A stretch of 64,000 bases of DNA, taken from NCBI GenBank assembly GCA_014155875.1, contig JACEFZ010011691.1:255001-319000 (forward strand). The letters are read 5' to 3'. The notes under the pieces were generated by a model. It was not told the DNA's origin, did no database searches, and worked only from the letters and a program-made list of their open reading frames with translations. Below, piece by piece: positions 58,895-64,000 of the stretch. Origin of the DNA: Cepaea nemoralis (taxonomy: Eukaryota; Mollusca; Gastropoda; Stylommatophora; Helicidae). The position numbers were made by a program, and so were the translations under genes. The first letter of the stretch is position 1. Each line of letters opens with the position of its first letter.

Positions 58895-59340
58895 TATCAT
58901 CATCATGTGCCATGCCGATCAGTGTGGGCGGTCATGTTTCGCTATCTTACACGATTACCAGAGTTGTGGATCAGCTCTACCATTTTGTCTCGACCATGCC
59001 GTATAGTCAAGCCATCCAGATTTTTACTTCGCTGCCTTTCCCTTATTCTGTTCCCTTCAATCTTGCCAGTTGTCACCAAGTTCTCCAATTGATTTATTTT
59101 CACAAAGTGCCCAAAAATTGTTCTTCTTCTTCTTTCGTTCGCTTGAAATATGTCTATAACTGCAATGTTGTCTCTTGTAAGAATCTAAGTCTTTTTTAGT
59201 TCACTCAGCGGTCCATAGAGTTTATCTTCCACTGTTGTCTCTCTAGGCCAGAAGGTTCGCCTGGATATGTTGTAGTTTGTGCAGTCCTGGAGTATGTGCT
59301 CTGCTGTCTGCGACGCCAAACCGCATGCGCACATGGCCCA
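58895..59340 (-). pseudogene. two LINE tails in series, minus strand
   Basis: Minus-strand 59100-58900 carries LENLVTTGKIEGN and, with changes, LDGLTIRHGRD, ELIHNSGNRVR and HGT, the terminus seen at 3540-3768. Minus-strand 59340-59115 has CACGLASQTAEHILQDC, then FWPRETTVEDKLYGP, the post-RNase H tail also found at 31130-31370. Confidence 0.75.
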
Positions 59341-59455
59341 AAAATTGTGATTGTGTACGTCTAATTTTTCTAATCAGTTTACGATTTTCATGTGTTTCTT
59401 GTAGCACTGGCACATTGGTTTTTCTGTCTGCCCATGGTATTCTTTGCATTTCCCC
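59341..59455 (-). pseudogene. short LINE fragment, minus strand
   Basis: Reads MQRIPWADRKTNVPVLQETH, then NRKLIRKIRR and FLGHV, the segment preceding the FGHV region in other LINE copies. Confidence 0.65.
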
Positions 59456-59639
59456 AGAAACCTCATTTCCACAGCCATTAGATGTCTTTCAGCTTGTCTG
59501 CTCATTGTCCCCTTTTCACACCATACAAAACCAAATTTGTACAATAAAACAAATAGTGATGCAGAACAATCACAACAGCATCAATCCCTTCTGACAAGAC
59601 CAATGTACGCCGATGTAATGAACGAGATCACGAAATGTT
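59456..59639. other. unassigned
   Basis: Nothing recognised. Confidence 0.3.
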
Positions 59640-59830
59640 CACAGAACTTCAAGTAATGACCGGCCATCTTAGAATCAACACAGAATTATAAGTAATGAAC
59701 AGACATTTTAGAATTAAGACAAATGTTCAAAGAGCAACAAGTAATGACCAGACATTATAGAATCAAGACAAATGTTTACATAACTACATGTAATAACCAG
59801 ATATTTTAGAATCAAGCCAAATACCGTGAA
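59640..59830. repeat. ~49-bp degenerate tandem repeat, about four copies
   Basis: Recurring taatgaccagacattatagaa and tcaagacaaatgtt words. Confidence 0.8.
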
Positions 59831-60420
59831 GGACCTCAGCTCAAGAACTATTACAGAACATAAAGACGTTCTCAACAGATGGACAGAATACTGCAGAGAA
59901 AACAGAACAAATAGATCTATCCGATGGCAACTCAACACTGAAGTATATTGATTATTAAGACAAATGTAATTAAGGGAAGTGAGATTGTTTTGGGCATATA
60001 AAAAGATATGTGAGTCTGGAAACGGTAACTATAGAAGGCGTTATGTGTCGCGGAAGCGGAGAAGGGGAAAACAACAACACATGCGGACTGGAGATGTGAT
60101 AGATAATGTATACATACCAGCAATAGTAGCAGGGCTTCCGACTTATAATGACAAATACTATGAAGAACCTGAGTGGAAGAACCAATGCAGAACATACGGG
60201 CATTCTCAGTAGATGGAAAGAATACTGCATGGATGCTCGTGCATAGAAATATAGATGATTAAGGTGAACGGAGAAGGTGAATGGAGAACGACGAAAACGA
60301 TTACAAATAACATCTAAACAATGATTTCTTGGTGTCTGCGGAAAATAGAAGGAATTACATGGCATAACAAAAGCAAGCATTTGTAGCTCATGCGAATAAC
60401 TAGGCAAATGTCAGGTGAAT
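59815..60420 (+). pseudogene. repeated LINE RT N-terminal remnants
   Basis: TVKDLSSRTITEHKDVLNRW, TEYCRENRT at 59822-59910 and NLSGRTNAEHTGILSRWKEY, CMDAR at 60153-60235 are two copies of the segment before the RT fingers (..L..RW.EYC..L). At 60320-60400, CLRKIEGITWHNKSKH resembles the LRRIxGITWxDK region. All decayed. Confidence 0.65.
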
Positions 60421-60652
60421 CGCCAAGATATAATAATACCATGGCAGAGTGTATTCATGTGTCAAAATATATCACCTGTTGTGTAAAAGAATATATAACA
60501 ATCAGAACAATTGTCAATTCAATATAATAATATCAAGAAAGAAAGACATGAAATTGTCTACCAGTTGTATAATTTTCCTTCATAAGTAACGCAAGGAACA
60601 CCGCATTAAACATAATCATCGAACAACTGCCCTGGATACGTCAGTTATATAA
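60421..60652. other. unassigned
   Basis: AT-rich, nothing recognised. Confidence 0.3.
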
Positions 60653-62385
60653 ACCCCACTGGGCAGAAGAGACATGGAGAAGGTCTGCTGGTGAAGAAAG
60701 GAGTAAAGCATGTGGCACTTGACTTGAGCCAGTGGAACCATAGTGCAAGAGAGGTCCAGGTATACAAATGGAGATTGGTGGCTTAAGTTGGAACATCATA
60801 AATGTATATGCCACAGTGGACTGTTTTGTCAGAAAGGAACAATGGGACTGGCTTAAGGAATTGGAGGAATTACCAGGTGATAGGCTACTCATATGTGGAG
60901 ACTTCAATGCAAGGAACAGAGATTGGGACAGTAGTGGAGAAAACCGACAGGGAATTGCAGTTGCGGATGCCATGGTTGACTCCGATGTGGTCAGCATAAA
61001 TGATGGTAGGCCGACAAGAATGGCAATGAGGCATGGCGATGCAGACACTGCTATTGATTTGGCACTTGTCTCCCAGTCATCAGTCCTTGATGTAAAGTGG
61101 ACTGTTTTGAATGACCATGGGAGTGATCACATGCCATGCTCAGTCCTGAATAAGTCCAGGAAAGTTAAGGCTGAGAGAGTGCGCAAGACCTTCCGCTATG
61201 AGTGGACTGACAGCCTTCTTAGACGCCTCAGACAGGGAGCATGCAACAGGACTGTTAAAACTCCTTGTTTGCAGCCTCCATGGTGGATCCCAGAAGTAGA
61301 CAATGCTTCGAAAGTAAAGAGAGCTGCAGTGAAGCAGCTAAGGAAAATGCGACAGACACCCCGAAGCTCACGAGAGGAAGTGAACACAGCGGAAAATGAC
61401 AAGAAAAACAAGGTCGAAGCTTTCAAGCGATGTGCTGCAGAGGCCAAGAATGTAAAATGGGAATGTTTTATGAAGCAGCTTGGAGGTGATAAAACACTGC
61501 GAAAATTTTGGAAACTGCACAGGCAAATGCAAAGAAAAGATCGGCCTATGACAGTGGGAACACTTTATAAAGAGGATGGTGTACGCGTGACAACAGACAA
61601 AGAGAAAGGGGAGGCGTTTCTCCAGAGATGTTTTAGAGCAGACCAATCATAATACCAGGGATGCAGTTAGAGAGGAATTATCTAACACAATGGAGAATAT
61701 GCCTTATGAAGACATCATACGGGTTGAAGATGTTAAATATATTTTGAAAAAGGCAAAAGACACGGCACCAGGGCCTGATGGTGTCAGGTATGGCCACATG
61801 AAGGCTTTGGGCGATGTAGACCTGAAGGAGATGGCCGACTGCTTTAATCAGAGCATTAGGACAGCATCAGTACCGCAGGATTGGTTACATAGCTATCTCA
61901 TCCCTCTCCAAAAACCATTCAAGGATCTTTCAAAGCTTAGCGGCTTTAGGATCATCACCCTTCAAAATACATTTGGGAAGGTTTTAGAGAAGATAGTCGC
62001 TGTTAGGCTGCAGGATGTTTTGGAAAGGGGGAAGCTTCTTCCAAGAGACCTGGGGAGCTACAGACCAGGAAAAGATACCTGGTCAAATGCAGCCACTTTT
62101 GCCTTTGACGTTTATGAGGGGTTCCAGAGTAGACAGGAAATGATGGCGGCAGCGCTTGATCTCGAGGGTGCGTACAATAGAGTTCGCTATAATATTTTGA
62201 TGACTGCACTTATGGAGAAGGGGGTCAATCCCTGGTTGGTGAACTGGATAGCAGCCCTCCTGCATTCTCGTCGGGTTGCTCTCTGTCTGGGCGCATGGAC
62301 CTCAGAGCCACATATTTTAACCCCGGGACTGCCACAGGGATCTGCAATCTCACCGGTGCTATTTAATGTGTATACGAGCAAGATT

Positions 62386-62910
62386 AGTTAGTTAGTTAGT
62401 CGCAGTTCCAACTTCACAGCAACGGGTCGACCCCATTATGCTCCGTTCCTGTGCCAGTGAATATCACACAAAACGCTCCCCCACTGCCCAATGTGAAAAG
62501 TGGAAAAGACAGGAGTCTCGACAAACAACAGCCCGCACAGATCTCTGTGCATAATGCCGCCACCAGAATATCAACACAATAGTCCCCCACAAAACACCCA
62601 GTTCATGTCTGATGGAATCGGCAGTTATTTTCCCATCTGGATGTTTCCTAGATGTTCACCCACACAGTCCACGAAATACAGTTCATCGTCGATGGCAGTG
62701 GCAGTCAACCAGAAGCCCAGCAGCCACGCATTTCTGCATAAGGCAAAAACCGGTCAACTCTGGGACATAGCCATCCGCCATCGCTCCGAACATGCAGTCA
62801 CATTCCAAAAAACCTCGGGCAGATTCAAAAGCATTTCACACGAAACTCAACGCTCACAGTGTCGCGCCACGCACTCACTCAGTAGCAGGGCGACGGAACC
62901 ATCAAGTCCA
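62386..62910 (-). mobile_element. 525-bp non-autonomous element with 12-bp target-site duplication
   Basis: Inserted between RT motifs B and C. acgagcaagatt is present at 62374-62385 and again at 62911-62922. The element begins on the plus strand with an agttagttagttagtc run; read on the minus strand this is a (ctaa)n 3' tail, as in SINEs or short LINE-dependent elements. No convincing A/B boxes are visible on either strand. With the duplication the insertion adds 537 bases, a multiple of three, and the LINE frame resumes exactly after it. A diverged second copy is at 23690-24117. Confidence 0.9.
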
Positions 62911-63388
62911 ACGAGCAAGATTGCAAACCTAGAAGCACCAGGGATTGGAACGATAATAACATTTGCAGATGATATTCTTGCATACAGGCAGGGGAGAGAT
63001 AGGGAGCAATCAAAAACAACCCAGGAGCTACAGGTAACAGTAGACAAAGTGATTGCCTGGTGCACAGAAATGAGTGCTGTCATCCACCCGGAAAAGGCGG
63101 CTGTTTTGTGGTGCTCTCTGGACAACAGGATTGTGAGAGATGATGCCCCAAGCCTCACGATAGATGGCAGAAGCGTTAACAGAGAGAACAAACTGAAGTA
63201 TCTGGGAATCACATTTGACAGGATTCTTTCCTTCAAGGACCATGTGGAGACGGTTGTGACAAGATCTCAAAAGGGACTCAATGCACTTAAAACTATGGCT
63301 GAAATGGACACAGAGCAGAGAATGCTCTTCACAATATACCAGCACTTGATCCTCTCAGTAACTGATTATAGACTAGGACTGCTCACTG

Positions 63389-63491
63389 AAGCCCATAGTC
63401 GGATATGAAGCCCATAGTCGGGCACTCTCACGAAGTTTATACTTCACCTCGACACCGCAAGGTACAAGAGGAACATGATGAGATGAGATGA
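63389..63491 (+). mobile_element. 103-bp insertion with 12-bp target-site duplication and (ATGAG)n tail
   Basis: gactgctcactg occurs at 63377-63388 and 63492-63503. The insert starts with a duplicated gaagcccatagtcgg and ends in gatgagatgagat, a tail typical of SINEs. It is short, so probably a 5'-truncated SINE copy. It adds 115 bases in all and shifts the LINE frame. Confidence 0.85.
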
Positions 63492-64000
63492 GACTGCTCA
63501 CTGTGTCGAAGAGTAAGCTGGTGAAATTAGAGCGCATACAGAATGAAGCTATGCGGGTCTTTCTGGGATTCACCAAAGACACCCCAGTAGTGTGTCTTTG
63601 CGTTACATCCTTAGTCTGCCGACTGTTGCTGGTAGGCACAAGGTGATGCAGGCGAAGGCATACCTCAGAGTAACTGCAGACATAGATCACCCGTTGCATG
63701 AGGCGCTGGACGAATGTAAGGGTCAGAGACTGATAAGAGGGAAATCATGGATGGCTCAAGTGGAGGATACGATCAGACAGGTGTGCCCCTTGGAGAACGT
63801 CAGGCGAGGAGAGGAGTGGGTCAGAGTGCCAGCGGAGCAGTCAGACTTGTGCAGAGTTATAATCACATTGAGCCGGGTTTGCAGGGAGTGGCCAGCAGGG
63901 ACCACGGAAGTGGAAATCCAGCAACTAATTCAGGATAATGCTCGCCCGGGTGATGTGATTATCTACACGGGGTGGTTCGGTTTTTGGAGGTAGGAGAAGT

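Larger units (their letters stand above)
60653..64000 (+). pseudogene. large LINE: endonuclease, reverse transcriptase, start of RNase H; runs off the right edge
   Basis: A 5'-truncated APE-type LINE. Endonuclease: PTGQKRHGEGLLVKKGVKHV at 60653 (a small frameshift near 60758), LLICGDFNARNRDWDS (GDFN motif), and GSDHMPC near 61120-61140; the first catalytic strand is missing. RT: KAKDTAPGPDGVRYGHMK, motif A AALDLEGAYNRV, motif B GLPQGSAISPVLF, motif C FADDILAY at about 62962-62985, and LKYLGITFDRILSFKDHV. Then RIQNEAMRVFLGFTKDTP, EEWVRVPAEQSDL, GDVIIYT and, after a one-base shift, GSVFGGRRS, the start of RNase H, at 64000. Frameshifts lie near 60758, 61640-61690, 63590 and 63980. Two elements (62386-62910, 63389-63491) interrupt it. 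RNase H suggests an I-superfamily relative (for example Nimb); clade tentative. Confidence 0.92.

Noticed and set aside
61690..63408. Active retrotransposon at the right edge
   Set aside because: Although motifs A, B and FADD are intact, the 5' end is missing, several frameshifts are present and two elements are inserted in it.

Overview
The window is animal nuclear DNA: intron-split genes with GT/AG boundaries, many LINE and SINE copies, and unusually abundant satellites and microsatellites. No bacterial operon, phage or CRISPR is present. The repeat style and LINE types suggest a marine invertebrate, most likely a lophotrochozoan such as a gastropod; this is inference. All calls were made by eye from six-frame reading, without database searches.

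Host genes. Two intron-split genes can be read through the repeats. (1) A CDC42 small effector (CDC42SE/SPEC family) on the + strand has coding exons at 10406-10459, 23379-23483 and 28923-29033. Together they give 89 residues with the N-terminal Cys-Cys pair, a basic stretch and a CRIB motif. Its first coding intron is 12.9 kb, about 84% of it one 20-bp satellite; its second intron is 5.4 kb and holds a 2.4-kb 39-bp minisatellite that ends about 66 bp before exon 3. (2) A Rieske [2Fe-2S] protein (RFESD-like) on the - strand has its last two coding exons at 52542-52657 and 48542-48625; the upstream exon with the first Cys/His pair was not found. An intronless, broken RPL32 copy (processed pseudogene) lies antisense in the Rieske intron at 51138-51590. 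A possible orphan exon lies at 7490-7602 on the - strand.

Layout. 0-7.1 kb: LINE 3' fragments, one longer LINE with RT and zinc finger (4.4-5.9 kb), tRNA-derived SINEs. 7.2-10.2 kb: 43-, 27- and 14-bp minisatellites with SINEs inside or around them. 10.3-29.0 kb: the CDC42SE gene. 29-48 kb: no recognised gene, but a long series of tandem arrays (22, 24, 25, 30, 50, 65 bp units and others), SINEs, a 214-bp foldback at 41891-42104, and a 1.2-kb GTA microsatellite. 48.5-52.7 kb: 3' end of the Rieske gene. 53-56 kb: an iterated CCGGCCCGG module mixed with CTGT/CTAT microsatellites and a 1.1-kb polypurine tract. 58-60.6 kb: LINE fragments. 60.65-64 kb: a large EN-RT-RNase H LINE that runs off the right edge, broken by two insertions that each have clear 12-bp target-site duplications.

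Main theme. Several tandem arrays can be traced to the sequence that seeded them. The 20-bp satellite reads out of, and back into, a LINE C-terminal ORF; a 14-bp minisatellite grew inside a SINE; a 50-bp array comes from a dispersed repeat; a minisatellite beside the last Rieske exon is bracketed by the exon and a decayed copy of it; and the stop codon of CDC42SE sits at the edge of a decayed repeat array.
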